Positions 43,847 through 54,393 of a DNA stretch of 64,000 bases are shown here, in pieces. The stretch is from positions 61,149-125,148 of the forward strand of contig NZ_BMII01000015.1 in assembly GCF_014641855.1 (NCBI RefSeq). Reading direction: 5' to 3'. How positions within the stretch are numbered: position 1 is the first letter of the stretch; every line of letters begins with the position of its first letter. The position numbers and the translations under genes are program-made. The notes below the pieces were generated by a model, which was not told the origin of the DNA, ran no database searches, and was given only the letters and a program-made list of their open reading frames with translations. Source of the stretch: Shewanella inventionis (GTDB taxonomy: Bacteria; Pseudomonadota; Gammaproteobacteria; Enterobacterales; Shewanellaceae).

Positions 43847-45658
43847 TTACTGGCTAAACTGCATCTTATACAAATTGGCGTAAATGCCTTTTTGCTCAAT
43901 CAAGTCACTGTGATTACCGCGCTCAACAATTTGACCTTGGTCAATAACCAAAATTTCATCAGCGCTTTCAATGGTTGATAAACGGTGAGCAATAACAATC
44001 GAGGTACGGTTGTGACGTAAATTATCTAAGCCTTTTTGAATGGCTTTTTCAGACTCAGTATCTAATGCTGAGGTTGCCTCATCTAAAATAAGTACTGGCG
44101 CATCTCGCAGCATGGCTCTGGCAATGGCAATCCGCTGACGCTGACCACCAGACAATAACACTCCGTTTTCACCGACTTGTGTTTCTAATCCTTCGGGCAA
44201 AGTGTTAATAAACTCCATGGCATAGGCAAGTTCGGCGGCTTTCACAATTTGCTCGCGAGTGACTTCACCAGGATAAGCATAAGCAATGTTGTTAGCGATG
44301 GTGTCATTAAATAAGGTCACTTGTTGCGATACGAGCGCAACTTGATTACGTAATGATTTTAACTGGTAGTCGTAAATACTGGTGTCATCGAGGGTGATAT
44401 CACCGTGACTTAAGCCACCATAAAAGCGAGTAATAAGGCTCGCAATTGTTGACTTACCCGAACCAGAACGGCCAACTAACGCAACCGTTTTACCAGGCTG
44501 AACTTCAAAGTTAATCCCATTTAATGCAAGTTTATCTTGTTCTGGGTAGGCAAACGTCACGTTATCAAAACGTAATTTCCCTTGAACACGATCAACTGAA
44601 AAAGCACCATTATCCGGTTCTGGCGCGGTATCTAACAATTCAAAAACAGTAGTACAGGCTGCAATACCACGCTGAAACTCAGCGTTTACTCGAGTTAAGT
44701 TTTTAATCGGTTGCAAGGTGGCAAGCATCGCCCCCAAAATGGCGGCAAAAGTCCCTGCTGTTAAATCAGTTTTCATGCTGTCCCAGGTGGCAGCATACAA
44801 TACAAATGCCAACGCAAACGAACCAATCACCATGATTAATGGTTGGCTAACCGACTGAGCGACAGCTAATTTCATGTTTTGATATCGGTTACGATCATTG
44901 ACTTTAAAAAAGCGATCAACTTCGGTTTTTTGGCCTCCAAATACCAACACATTTTTATGGCCTTTAATCATTTGCTCAGTGGTTGCTGTCACGCCGCCCA
45001 TTGCAGCCTGGATCTGCTTAGACACCTTACGAAAACGGCGGGAAACCACACTGATCACGACACCAATAATTGGCCCAATCACTAAAATGCACAGCGACAG
45101 TTTCCATGAGTAATAAAACATAATGGCTAACATGCCTACCGCAGTCATACTATCGCGAACGATTGAAATCAGCGCACTGCCCGACGCACGTGCAATTTGT
45201 TCTGTGTCAAACGTTACCCGTGAAATCAAATTACCGCTGTTTTCTCTATCGATATAACTCACAGGTAATCGTAAATAATGTTCAAACACTTGCTGGCGCA
45301 TAACCATAATCAGCTGCGCACTAATATAAGACACACAATAAGTCGACACAAAGTTAGCAAATCCACGCAAGGTAAACATTAATACAACCACTATCGGCGC
45401 CATGAACATAATGTCATTGTCTGCATTAAATCCACCATGAGTGGGCACATCTACCCCAGATACAACCGCTGGCGTCTGACTAAAACCTTCATCAATAAAC
45501 GGTTTTATAAACGCAATAAACGCGGCATCTACGGCACCATAAGTCAGTAACGCAAGTACAGCCATAACAAACATGGTTTTCATCGGGGCAACATAGGTCA
45601 TAAGACGTTTAAAAACGACCCACATTTCATTTTTTTCATTCGAAGTTGATGCTGACAT
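43847..45658 (-). CDS. msbA: Lipid A flippase MsbA
   Basis: 603 residues from ATG 45658; an in-frame TTG three codons upstream is possible. A six-helix ABC exporter domain (about 20-320) is fused to an ATPase domain with Walker A VGRSGSGKST, signature LSGGQRQRIAIARAM, and Walker B ILDEATSALDTESE. It flips core lipid A across the inner membrane. It is 28-38 bases downstream of comEC and 10 upstream of lpxK, all on the reverse strand. Confidence 0.96.
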   Translation of the reverse strand: MSASTSNEKNEMWVVFKRLMTYVAPMKTMFVMAVLALLTYGAVDAAFIAFIKPFIDEGFSQTPAVVSGVDVPTHGGFNADNDIMFMAPIVVVLMFTLRGFANFVSTYCVSYISAQLIMVMRQQVFEHYLRLPVSYIDRENSGNLISRVTFDTEQIARASGSALISIVRDSMTAVGMLAIMFYYSWKLSLCILVIGPIIGVVISVVSRRFRKVSKQIQAAMGGVTATTEQMIKGHKNVLVFGGQKTEVDRFFKVNDRNRYQNMKLAVAQSVSQPLIMVIGSFALAFVLYAATWDSMKTDLTAGTFAAILGAMLATLQPIKNLTRVNAEFQRGIAACTTVFELLDTAPEPDNGAFSVDRVQGKLRFDNVTFAYPEQDKLALNGINFEVQPGKTVALVGRSGSGKSTIASLITRFYGGLSHGDITLDDTSIYDYQLKSLRNQVALVSQQVTLFNDTIANNIAYAYPGEVTREQIVKAAELAYAMEFINTLPEGLETQVGENGVLLSGGQRQRIAIARAMLRDAPVLILDEATSALDTESEKAIQKGLDNLRHNRTSIVIAHRLSTIESADEILVIDQGQIVERGNHSDLIEQKGIYANLYKMQFSQ

Positions 45659-45695
45659 TGAATCCAATACTTAACTAGCAAACATAAGCCGTATT

Positions 45696-48155
45696 CTACT
45701 CTGCTTTAGTTGTCTCACCAAATTTAAACAATTGATTGTACCAAAATGGCGCCAAATCTTGTCTGTAAGTGGCTATTTTGTAGCCTCTTTCTGTAAATGT
45801 AAGACTTATTTGCCCTACATAGCCCGTTTGCAACGTTAGTACATTGCGCTGATGATAACGGGCCATTACATCCGCTTTAGGAAAACCATATTGATTTGCA
45901 AACCCTGCATTCACAATGGCCAAACTCGGGTTAACCGCCTCAATAAATGCCTCTGTTGAAGAGGTTCGACTCCCATGGTGTGGCACCAGCAATATATCCG
46001 CAGTAATATTGTTGTCAGATTGCAGTAGAGATAGCTCACGTGGCGCTTCAATATCGCCGGTTAATAACACCCGAGTGAGTCCGTCTGTGACGCTCATAAC
46101 ACATGAGTTATTATTATCATTTGCCTTGATCAAAGGGTTAGCCATCAATTGAATGTCAACATTTAACCAGCGCATATTACCACTGCAGGGCTGCAACATG
46201 GCATTTTGAGAATGGGGTGTATCACTAAAATCAGCAATTAACTGACTAGATTTAAATGCCTGTAATAGCACAGATAAGCCACCCACATGGTCGTTATCAT
46301 CATGACTTACCACAATATAATCTATTTGAGAAATCCCTCTTGCTGTTAAAAATGGCACAATGGCCCTCTTAGCATAACTAAATTCACCATATGCAGCACC
46401 CGTGTCATAAATAAAACCATGCCGTCCTTGCTGCATAACAATTGCTGTTCCTTGAGCAACATCTAACACATGCATTTGCCACAATCCTGCATACTCTTGA
46501 TTTAACAAGCCACGTTGCTGCCACGCTGCAATAGCTTGAAAACCAACAGGTAAACATAAAATCATTAAGCAAAAACGAATAATCCGTTTATCTACAACAC
46601 TGTGTAATCGTAAATGTATGGCTAATATGGCTATCAGCATAAACAACAGTGCTGCCAACGCCTGCTCAGATATAGGCAACAAGGCCCAAGGCAGGTGATC
46701 ACTTAAGTGCAATAGCTTATCAAAAGGGATGAGGCTGAAATTAGCCAAGGTAAATAGCGTTGCGCCAACCGATGTAACTACATGCAGATCCGTGCCTAAA
46801 AAAGCGAACACTGTAAAACAAAGCAGCCACAAACAAAAACACAGCATAGTTAAAGGGATGGCGACAAGGCTAAACCAGGGCACAAACAATAAGTTCAGCC
46901 AAATACTGTGTGGTGTCACCATGCCAAATAACACCGCTTGCAAGCCACCTAAACCAATCGCCAAACGCCATTGAATTGACCACAAAATTTTAATGCCTTG
47001 CCACAAAGCCAAACGCATAGCACGCCCTGTTGTCATACATTTTTGCCAAACACCATTTGTAGAATGTGCAGCTAATGGAGTTGCTGGTTTATTCGATATT
47101 GGCTGCGGCGTTACAGCAAGGAGAATGATTGCCAAGGCAAGAAAAGACAACCACAGACCTGCACCTAACGTGGCGACAGGGTCAATCAATAACACAAAAA
47201 ATAACGCATAGAGTAACCTATCCCAACTATGACTAAATTGTTTAACCAGGCTAAAAATAACCAGCAATAACATCATCAACAACGCCCGTTGCGTCGCAAT
47301 GGCAAAACCCGACAAATAGCCATAACCTAGAGTGATAAGCGCAGCGACGAGCATAATAACCTGCACTCTCAACCGGTGTTGCTTTGGTGCAAGCGCACGG
47401 GTGCCTAACATTAACAAACCATAAAAAAGGCCAAACACCACCGACAAATGCAAACCTGAAATCGCCACAAGATGACCTGAGCCTGTTTGACGTAGTTGCT
47501 GCCATCGCGCGTCATCGAGTGCGCTTTTATCGCCAAATATTAACGCCTGTAAAATGTCACCATGAGATAAGCGTTGCAAAATCGGTAACGTCACCTCCAT
47601 TATTTTTTGTCTTATTGAAGTCCCTTCATTCAGTATTTCAGCCCGTTTAACTCGACCTTTAGCAATAATATGCTGACTAATATAGTGCTTTTGTTGATTA
47701 AATCCGCCTTGATTTTGAATGCTGCTAATGCCTTTCATCCGTGCAGTAAATTGCCAAATTTGCCCTGGTTCAATTTTCGCTGGCTTTTGCCAAGTTAATC
47801 GGTAATATCGCTGCACGTTGGCTAACGCAGCGGCTTCAAAAAAAGTTCGATTTTGTGTTTGTGGTATAACCCTCACATCAAAACTTATCCAGTCGCTGTT
47901 TTGGCTCACAAGTGCTACTATCTGCGCCGTGAATTGAATTTGTTGTGGCTTTTCAGCATTTTGGTGCAAAAATAAACATTGAACAAACGCACTTAGCCAC
48001 ACAATAGCCAACAGGCAACCCGCTATAAACGGGCCTTTTTTAAGACACAACAACGCCAAAAAACATAAAATAGGCAGATACCCAATAGGAACAAGCGATG
48101 GCCATAACATCGCTGACAGTGAGCAGGCACAAAAGCCATAGATAAATTGATTCAT
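45696..48155 (-). CDS. comEC: ComEC/Rec2 DNA-uptake channel protein
   Basis: 819 residues, full length. Order: N-terminal hydrophobic helices, an OB-type DUF4131 region (about 60-200, QIVALVSQNSDWISFDV), the Competence domain of about seven helices with GSGHLVAISGLHLSVVFG, and a C-terminal metallo-beta-lactamase domain with VVSHDDNDHVGGL and LLTGD, LVPHHGS. It forms the inner-membrane pore for single-stranded DNA in natural transformation. No frameshift or stop is seen, so uptake capacity may be intact. Confidence 0.93.
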   Translation of the reverse strand: MNQFIYGFCACSLSAMLWPSLVPIGYLPILCFLALLCLKKGPFIAGCLLAIVWLSAFVQCLFLHQNAEKPQQIQFTAQIVALVSQNSDWISFDVRVIPQTQNRTFFEAAALANVQRYYRLTWQKPAKIEPGQIWQFTARMKGISSIQNQGGFNQQKHYISQHIIAKGRVKRAEILNEGTSIRQKIMEVTLPILQRLSHGDILQALIFGDKSALDDARWQQLRQTGSGHLVAISGLHLSVVFGLFYGLLMLGTRALAPKQHRLRVQVIMLVAALITLGYGYLSGFAIATQRALLMMLLLVIFSLVKQFSHSWDRLLYALFFVLLIDPVATLGAGLWLSFLALAIILLAVTPQPISNKPATPLAAHSTNGVWQKCMTTGRAMRLALWQGIKILWSIQWRLAIGLGGLQAVLFGMVTPHSIWLNLLFVPWFSLVAIPLTMLCFCLWLLCFTVFAFLGTDLHVVTSVGATLFTLANFSLIPFDKLLHLSDHLPWALLPISEQALAALLFMLIAILAIHLRLHSVVDKRIIRFCLMILCLPVGFQAIAAWQQRGLLNQEYAGLWQMHVLDVAQGTAIVMQQGRHGFIYDTGAAYGEFSYAKRAIVPFLTARGISQIDYIVVSHDDNDHVGGLSVLLQAFKSSQLIADFSDTPHSQNAMLQPCSGNMRWLNVDIQLMANPLIKANDNNNSCVMSVTDGLTRVLLTGDIEAPRELSLLQSDNNITADILLVPHHGSRTSSTEAFIEAVNPSLAIVNAGFANQYGFPKADVMARYHQRNVLTLQTGYVGQISLTFTERGYKIATYRQDLAPFWYNQLFKFGETTKAE

Positions 48156-48186
48156 AGTGAATGAGTTAAGACATTAATTAACAAAT

Positions 48187-48696
48187 ATGCCAAAAAAAAT
48201 AATCAAAAAGTTTATGCCCAAGCCAGAAATACTCCGTGAACATAAATACTTACGGATATTTGGTACCTTATTACACAAACCAAATTTATGGGCACTTAAC
48301 CGAAAATCGGCTCCCGGTGCATTCGCAGTTGGCTTATTTGTGGCATTTATCCCAATCCCATTTCAAATGGTTGTGGCAGCAGGGTTTGCTATTTTATTTA
48401 ATGTTAATATTCCTGTGGCAGTTGCGCTGGTTTGGATAACAAACCCGTTTACCATGCCCATTATCTTTTACGGCGCCTATTTAATTGGTGCAAAAATTCT
48501 TGGACAAAAGCCACAAGCATTTCAATTTGAAGCAACTTGGGCATGGATTGAAGCCTCACTGTCAACAATTGGCCCACCATTTCTTGTTGGTAGTTTAGTG
48601 CTTAGCATCGTGTCGGCATTAATAGGCTATTTAGTGATCAAAAGTATGTGGCGCTATTCGATTTTGTTTAAATGGCAAAAACGTAAAGGCGAATAA
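48187..48696 (+). CDS. DUF2062 membrane protein
   Basis: 169 residues starting MPKKIIKKFMPKPEILREHK, a basic amphipathic N-terminus typical of DUF2062, then three or four hydrophobic helices with APGAFAVGLFVAFIPIPFQM and VALVWITNPFTMPIIFYGAY. Function unknown; the family often lies beside comEC or lpx genes. It is divergent from comEC with only 31 bases between start codons and ends in a strong terminator. Confidence 0.85.
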   Translation: MPKKIIKKFMPKPEILREHKYLRIFGTLLHKPNLWALNRKSAPGAFAVGLFVAFIPIPFQMVVAAGFAILFNVNIPVAVALVWITNPFTMPIIFYGAYLIGAKILGQKPQAFQFEATWAWIEASLSTIGPPFLVGSLVLSIVSALIGYLVIKSMWRYSILFKWQKRKGE

Positions 48697-48722
48697 TTCT
48701 CGCAGCGTGTTGAAAAAGCAAC

Positions 48723-48749
48723 AAAAAGGCCACTCTCTGTGGCCTTTTT
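48723..48749. terminator. Bidirectional terminator
   Basis: AAAAAGGCCAC-TCTCT-GTGGCCTTTTT between convergent DUF2062 and MarR genes. Confidence 0.92.
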
Positions 48750-48764
48750 GTTGTCAGTACATCG

Positions 48765-49199
48765 TTAGTCATTTTGTTGATTTAAATTTTGCGCCATATG
48801 TTTTGCTAACCGGGTAAAGTCTGCAATATCTTGCTCTGTTAATCCGCTTTTCATGATTTCATTAACGCGCTGCTCTGCAACGCTTAATTGCTTAACCACA
48901 TCAATCCCCTCTGAGCTAATACCCAAGTAATAACTGCGTTTATCTGTTGGATTGTCGAGTTTAGTTACATACCCAAGGCCAATGAGTTCTTTAATCAATC
49001 TTGCTAACTGTGCCTTATCTATTAAGGTTTTTTGCACAATATCATTTGCGGTAACGTGATTATTGTTAAATGAAATCATTTTAAGAACCCGCATATGCAA
49101 CGGCGTTAGCTGCAAATCATTACTGTCAATGGCCTGGCGTAATGAACGCTTTATACTGTGTAATAAATTAAACAGCGGCTCTTTTATATTTTCTGACAC
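48765..49199 (-). CDS. MarR-family regulator
   Basis: 144 residues with the MarR winged helix: LHMRVLKMISFNN, VTANDIVQKTLIDKAQLARLIKEL as recognition region, and LGYVTKLDNPTDKRSYYLGIS as the wing with the conserved D-x-R. It is divergent from the siderophore-interacting protein gene, and a perfect 5-bp inverted repeat overlaps that gene's -35 box. It therefore probably represses the flavin reductase gene and may autoregulate. The ligand is unknown. Confidence 0.88.
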   Translation of the reverse strand: MSENIKEPLFNLLHSIKRSLRQAIDSNDLQLTPLHMRVLKMISFNNNHVTANDIVQKTLIDKAQLARLIKELIGLGYVTKLDNPTDKRSYYLGISSEGIDVVKQLSVAEQRVNEIMKSGLTEQDIADFTRLAKHMAQNLNQQND

Positions 49200-49252
49200 A
49201 AAACTTCCTTAGTGCAATCTCAGCGAGCAAAAACAGCTGAACACACAATATA

Positions 49253-49282
49253 GTTGACTTAATCAACAAACTCAAATATAGT
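49253..49282 (+). promoter_or_regulatory. Promoter with overlapping MarR-type operator
   Basis: TTGACT (49254-49259), 17-base spacer, TATAGT (49277-49282): a near-consensus sigma70 promoter facing the gene at 49336. GTTGA-CTTAA-TCAAC (49253-49267) overlaps the -35 box and is a MarR-like inverted repeat. ATTATCAT just downstream (49287-49294) resembles a Fur half-site. Confidence 0.65.
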
Positions 49283-49326
49283 AGATATTATCATCTAAAT
49301 TACTTCTTCATGCAACTTCAATATAG

Positions 49327-50376
<1,050 letters not shown>

Positions 50377-50392
50377 AGCCTATTTGCATTCC

Positions 50393-51634
50393 TTATCGGC
50401 CCGCTAACGCCGTAGCTGGGGCAATTTTAGTCGCTTTCCACGCGGGATAAATCGTGGCGAGTAAGCTCATCACTAATCCCATGATCAGCACCACTATCAC
50501 ATCTTGGCTATGTAATTCAGAGGGTAAAAAGTCAATAAAATAAATATCAGACGCCAACAACTGAAAACCAAAAAGTTGCTCAATCCCCTTAGCAATAGCA
50601 CTGAGGTTATAAGCCAAAACAACCCCCAACACACCGCCAATAGTGCACCCCATGATCCCGTTTAATGCCCCTTGTAAAATAAAAATGGTCATTACAGCAG
50701 CACGGCCTAATCCCATGGTCATCAAAATGGCGATTTCTGACGCTTTATCACGTACCGCCATCACTAATGTGGACACAATATTAAAGCAAGCAACGCCGAT
50801 CACCAGCGCTAATACCAGGTACATCACCAACCGCACTAACTGAATGTCTTGATATACATGCCCTTGCGAGCGAGTCCAATCATTAATGTACAAATATTGC
50901 TCTTGAGCAAACCCTAAATCACGCACTACGGCCGCGGCATTTAGCACATCGGCGACTTCGATACGCACGCCACTGACACCTGTGCCCAAGCCTAAAATAT
51001 CAGCTAGGTATTCAATAGGAACATAAGCCTGTGTTGACTCAATTTCGCCACCAACATCATAAACACCAGACACCACAAAACGATGACTTTTAGCCGACGT
51101 CAGTTGACTGTTATTGGCATCAGGTGTGTACATGGCTAGCGTATCGCCCACTTTAAGCTCAAGCTTATTCAACAAGCTTCGCCCTAATACCACATTGTTT
51201 TGTTTGCCTTGCAAAGACTGCCAGGCCTTTGCAGGCATATACTGTTGAATGCTCGACACATCAGCTTCGTAATTAATATCAATCCCGCTCACCACTATGC
51301 CCTGAAAACCGCCTGGTTTTTGCACCAAGCCCTGCAAACGAATAAAAGGAGCGACACCAGTAATTTGTGGCAAATTTTGCGCACTATTAGCAATAACATG
51401 CCAATCTGCAATAGGCTCATTCACGCCCACCAGCTCACCATGAGAGGCGACACCCAACAAACGCTGCTGCAACTCCCTTTCAAAGCCATTCATGGTCGAC
51501 AACAATACAATCAATACACTGACACCCAAGGCAATACCTGCAGTAGATGCAAATGAAATAAACCCAATAAAACTGTTTGACTGCTTAGCTCTAAAAAATC
51601 GCCAGCCTATTGTTAACGGCAACCACTTACTCAT
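50393..51634 (-). CDS. lolE: Lipoprotein-releasing transport permease LolE
   Basis: 413 residues from ATG 51634, overlapping the lolD end by 8 bases. One N-terminal helix, a large periplasmic domain, and three C-terminal helices (FtsX-like). Conserved GIALGVSVLIVLLSTMNGFERELQQRLLG and TIYPAWKATKIAPATALAGR mark LolC/E. Assigned LolE because it is the last gene of lolC-lolD-lolE. It extracts mature lipoproteins from the inner membrane for LolA; several lipoproteins encoded in this window would be clients. Confidence 0.92.
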   Translation of the reverse strand: MSKWLPLTIGWRFFRAKQSNSFIGFISFASTAGIALGVSVLIVLLSTMNGFERELQQRLLGVASHGELVGVNEPIADWHVIANSAQNLPQITGVAPFIRLQGLVQKPGGFQGIVVSGIDINYEADVSSIQQYMPAKAWQSLQGKQNNVVLGRSLLNKLELKVGDTLAMYTPDANNSQLTSAKSHRFVVSGVYDVGGEIESTQAYVPIEYLADILGLGTGVSGVRIEVADVLNAAAVVRDLGFAQEQYLYINDWTRSQGHVYQDIQLVRLVMYLVLALVIGVACFNIVSTLVMAVRDKASEIAILMTMGLGRAAVMTIFILQGALNGIMGCTIGGVLGVVLAYNLSAIAKGIEQLFGFQLLASDIYFIDFLPSELHSQDVIVVLIMGLVMSLLATIYPAWKATKIAPATALAGR

Positions 51635-52346
51635 TGATTTGTCCTGTGGCCTGTTTAACCGTTTGTAACAAACCATCTTTCATGGTCAATTGACGATCCA
51701 TTTTTGCGGCTAAACTGTGGTCATGGGTTACCACAACAAATGCCGTGTCGAACTGATGTGCCAGTTCGCGGATCATCGCATAAACATTAGCAGCGCTGCT
51801 GGCATCTAAGTTCCCCGTTGGCTCGTCGGCAAGCACCAATTTAGGCTTATTGATTAAGGCTCTTGCTATCGCCACACGTTGACGCTCACCGCCAGACAAT
51901 TGAGCAGGAATATGATTAACTCGGTGCCCTAACCCTACGCGTTCAAGTAGCTTATGTGCATCGGCTAAAGTTTGCTTTTTATCTTTGCCTTGAATAAATG
52001 CCGGCATGGCGACATTTTCTAGCGCGGTAAATTCTGGCAATAAATGATGGAATTGATAAATAAACCCTAAATCTTGATTGCGCACCTGGGCCTGGCGAGC
52101 GGCAGAGAGTTGATACAAATCCTCACCATCAAGTAACACAGTGCCAGAACTGGGTGTATCTAAGGTGCCCATAATGTGTAGTAAGGTACTTTTACCTGAG
52201 CCAGAACTTCCCACAATGGCTAATTGCTCACCTTTATAAACCGTAATATCAACACCAGACAACACTTGTGTGGTCACTTCACCGTCATGATATTGTTTAC
52301 TGACATGATTAACTTGTAATAACGGGGTTTGTGTTTGACTCATCAT
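51627..52346 (-). CDS. lolD: Lipoprotein-releasing ATPase LolD
   Basis: 239 residues. Walker A IVGSSGSGKSTLLH, signature LSGGERQRVAIARAL, Walker B LVLADEPTGNLD, and H-loop VVVTHDHSLA. The YQFHHLLPEFTALENVAMP segment is the LolD/MacB-type Q-loop region. The start shares ATGA with the lolC stop. It powers LolC/LolE. Confidence 0.95.
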   Translation of the reverse strand: MMSQTQTPLLQVNHVSKQYHDGEVTTQVLSGVDITVYKGEQLAIVGSSGSGKSTLLHIMGTLDTPSSGTVLLDGEDLYQLSAARQAQVRNQDLGFIYQFHHLLPEFTALENVAMPAFIQGKDKKQTLADAHKLLERVGLGHRVNHIPAQLSGGERQRVAIARALINKPKLVLADEPTGNLDASSAANVYAMIRELAHQFDTAFVVVTHDHSLAAKMDRQLTMKDGLLQTVKQATGQINE

Positions 52347-53587
52347 TCGTATCTCAAAGCAGTAGCGGGTTGAACCCTAGCAGCAGAAAGCGCAGGGTAA
52401 AGAGTGGCAAGTAAGGTAATTAATAACGAGCCAACAATAATTACACTCAATTGGGTCATAGATAAGGCAACAGGCAAGGATTGCCCTGCGCCTAAAATAG
52501 AAATACCCAGCCCAGACAATATCGTGTTTAAATTAAGGGTTAGCCCAATACCCACAATGGTTCCTAATATTAATCCTAGTAACGCATTTAGCAGCCCTTG
52601 CACAATAAAAATGGTCATAACCGACGACGTCGACACACCTTGGGTTTTTAATACTGCGACATCGGTGGTTTTATCAATTACCATCATCACTAAGGCTGAA
52701 ACCATGTTAAAAGCGGCGACAGCCACAATTAAGCTCAGCATTAAAGACATCATGTTTTTTTCCATGTTCACGGCAGAAAACAAATGACCATAGTCTTGAC
52801 GCCAATCACTGGTTTTAATCTCAACGCCTTGTTGAGCAAAATAGGCCACCATCAATGGCGCAATCTGTGGCGCCGTAAAAGGATCGTTCAAATACACTCT
52901 TAGTTCATCGATGCTTTGGCTGTTTTTACGCATCAGTTTTCGGGCATCTTGGTAATGGACATACGCCACACTCGCATCAACCTGTGAACCCATTTCAAAC
53001 ACACCTGCAACGGTAAATTTACGCTGACTAGGCACAGGTCCCATAGGGGAATACACAACCCCGTCACCACTGAGTAAACGTATTCTATCACCGGTGTTCA
53101 CATCAAGTTTACGCGCCAGTTCACTCCCAAGCACAATAAAATAGTCACCTGCAGTTAACTGCTCAAACGCATTAGAGTATGTATGAGAGGCAATACTTGA
53201 TAGCGCCTGCTCAAGCTCAGGGTAAACCCCATAGACTTGTACCGCACTGATATTTTTACTTGACTGGATCATCGCCTGTGTCGTGGTACTTGGCACCACA
53301 CCACGAACATTTTGCTTTAAGTGACCATCGGCCAATACCCGTTCGCTAAGTGATTGCCAATCATTAAAACCAGTCTCGTTAATTAATGTAAGCTGAGGCA
53401 CAGCACCTAAAATGCGGTTTTTTAATTGGCCTTCTAAGCCATTCATCACCGAGCTCACCACAATTAATGCTGCAACGCCTAAAAAAATACCTGAAACCGC
53501 AAAAAAGGTAATAAAAGACGCAAAAGCATTAGCCTTTCGAGCACGCCAGTAACGATAACCGATAAAAAACGAAAATCCGAAATTCAT
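52343..53587 (-). CDS. lolC: Lipoprotein-releasing transport permease LolC
   Basis: 414 residues with the same FtsX-like layout as LolE: GIFLGVAALIVVSSVMNGLEGQLKNRILG near the N-terminus and ATLYPALSAARVQPATALRYE at the end. First gene of the lolCDE operon, which supports the LolC label; in the E. coli system LolC recruits LolA. Upstream lies a 157-base divergent gap to the PilZ-like gene. Confidence 0.93.
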   Translation of the reverse strand: MNFGFSFFIGYRYWRARKANAFASFITFFAVSGIFLGVAALIVVSSVMNGLEGQLKNRILGAVPQLTLINETGFNDWQSLSERVLADGHLKQNVRGVVPSTTTQAMIQSSKNISAVQVYGVYPELEQALSSIASHTYSNAFEQLTAGDYFIVLGSELARKLDVNTGDRIRLLSGDGVVYSPMGPVPSQRKFTVAGVFEMGSQVDASVAYVHYQDARKLMRKNSQSIDELRVYLNDPFTAPQIAPLMVAYFAQQGVEIKTSDWRQDYGHLFSAVNMEKNMMSLMLSLIVAVAAFNMVSALVMMVIDKTTDVAVLKTQGVSTSSVMTIFIVQGLLNALLGLILGTIVGIGLTLNLNTILSGLGISILGAGQSLPVALSMTQLSVIIVGSLLITLLATLYPALSAARVQPATALRYE

Positions 53588-53744
53588 AAAAAAATACTAA
53601 TCCTATGCGCTAATCACAGCGTATTAGTCTGACAAACAAGCAAATTGTGGGCATGAAACCAACAAGCCTATGCGTATGACTTGCTAAATCATTAAGTTGG
53701 GCACGATAATAGGGTTATTAGAGTGATAAATAAAGAGGCAAACC

Positions 53745-54341
53745 TTGATACCTGACAGCAATTCTTATTTTAGTGTGCCTCATAGCTTTAATGCTTACTT
53801 ATCATTATGGGATGCAAGTAAAGGTTTGCCGAGCGAAGATGAGCTCAAAGACATGCAATCTGTTGGCTTAAAATTGTTAACTGAGGTCAAAAGTCTCGAA
53901 GCCAGCTGCTTACTGCAATTACGTAATTTAGATAATGACGCCAAAGCGGTAGTTGATTTTTTAAAACTGCAATCACGCAAAGTCGACTTAGTACTACAAC
54001 ATGTACTCGAAAAAGAAGTACAAGAAGGCAAACACGTTAAAGGCAACCAATTTGGTGGCAGTGGTATCAACATCACCAGCTCATTTGAACTCACCCCAGG
54101 GCAATACTACAAAACCCATATTTATTTGCACGCAGAAGTCGTCGCCTTATTATGCATTTGCCAAGTCATGCAGTGCCATCAAATTCCCCAGGATGATGAC
54201 AGTGCGCCACAGTGGCAATGTGAACTTGAATTTAGCCAAATTCTTGAAGACGATATCGAACAGCTCGTCAAAGCCAGCTTAGCCGTACAACAAAAAATGC
54301 TTAAAAAGCGTAAACAACATATTGATAAGCAACGACGTTAA
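53745..54341 (+). CDS. PilZ-like protein upstream of mfd
   Basis: 198 residues. TTG at 53745 with AGAGG about 6 bases upstream is the best start; the next Met is some 38 codons in. The N-terminal part is helical (ELKDMQSVGLKLLTEVKSLEA). The C-terminal part has FGGSGINITSSFELTPGQYYKTHIYLH, matching the second PilZ motif region, but the RxxxR motif needed for c-di-GMP is not seen. It may be a degenerate PilZ domain acting through protein contacts. The gene ends 52 bases before mfd. Confidence 0.6.
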   Translation: MIPDSNSYFSVPHSFNAYLSLWDASKGLPSEDELKDMQSVGLKLLTEVKSLEASCLLQLRNLDNDAKAVVDFLKLQSRKVDLVLQHVLEKEVQEGKHVKGNQFGGSGINITSSFELTPGQYYKTHIYLHAEVVALLCICQVMQCHQIPQDDDSAPQWQCELEFSQILEDDIEQLVKASLAVQQKMLKKRKQHIDKQRR

Positions 54342-54393
54342 CCTCATGCGTTTCAATACAAATTGACTGCAAACGGAACTGAAAAAGATTTTA

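Noticed and set aside
50643..50843. Forward open frame inside lolE
   Set aside because: Antisense to conserved lolE coding sequence, without ribosome-binding site.
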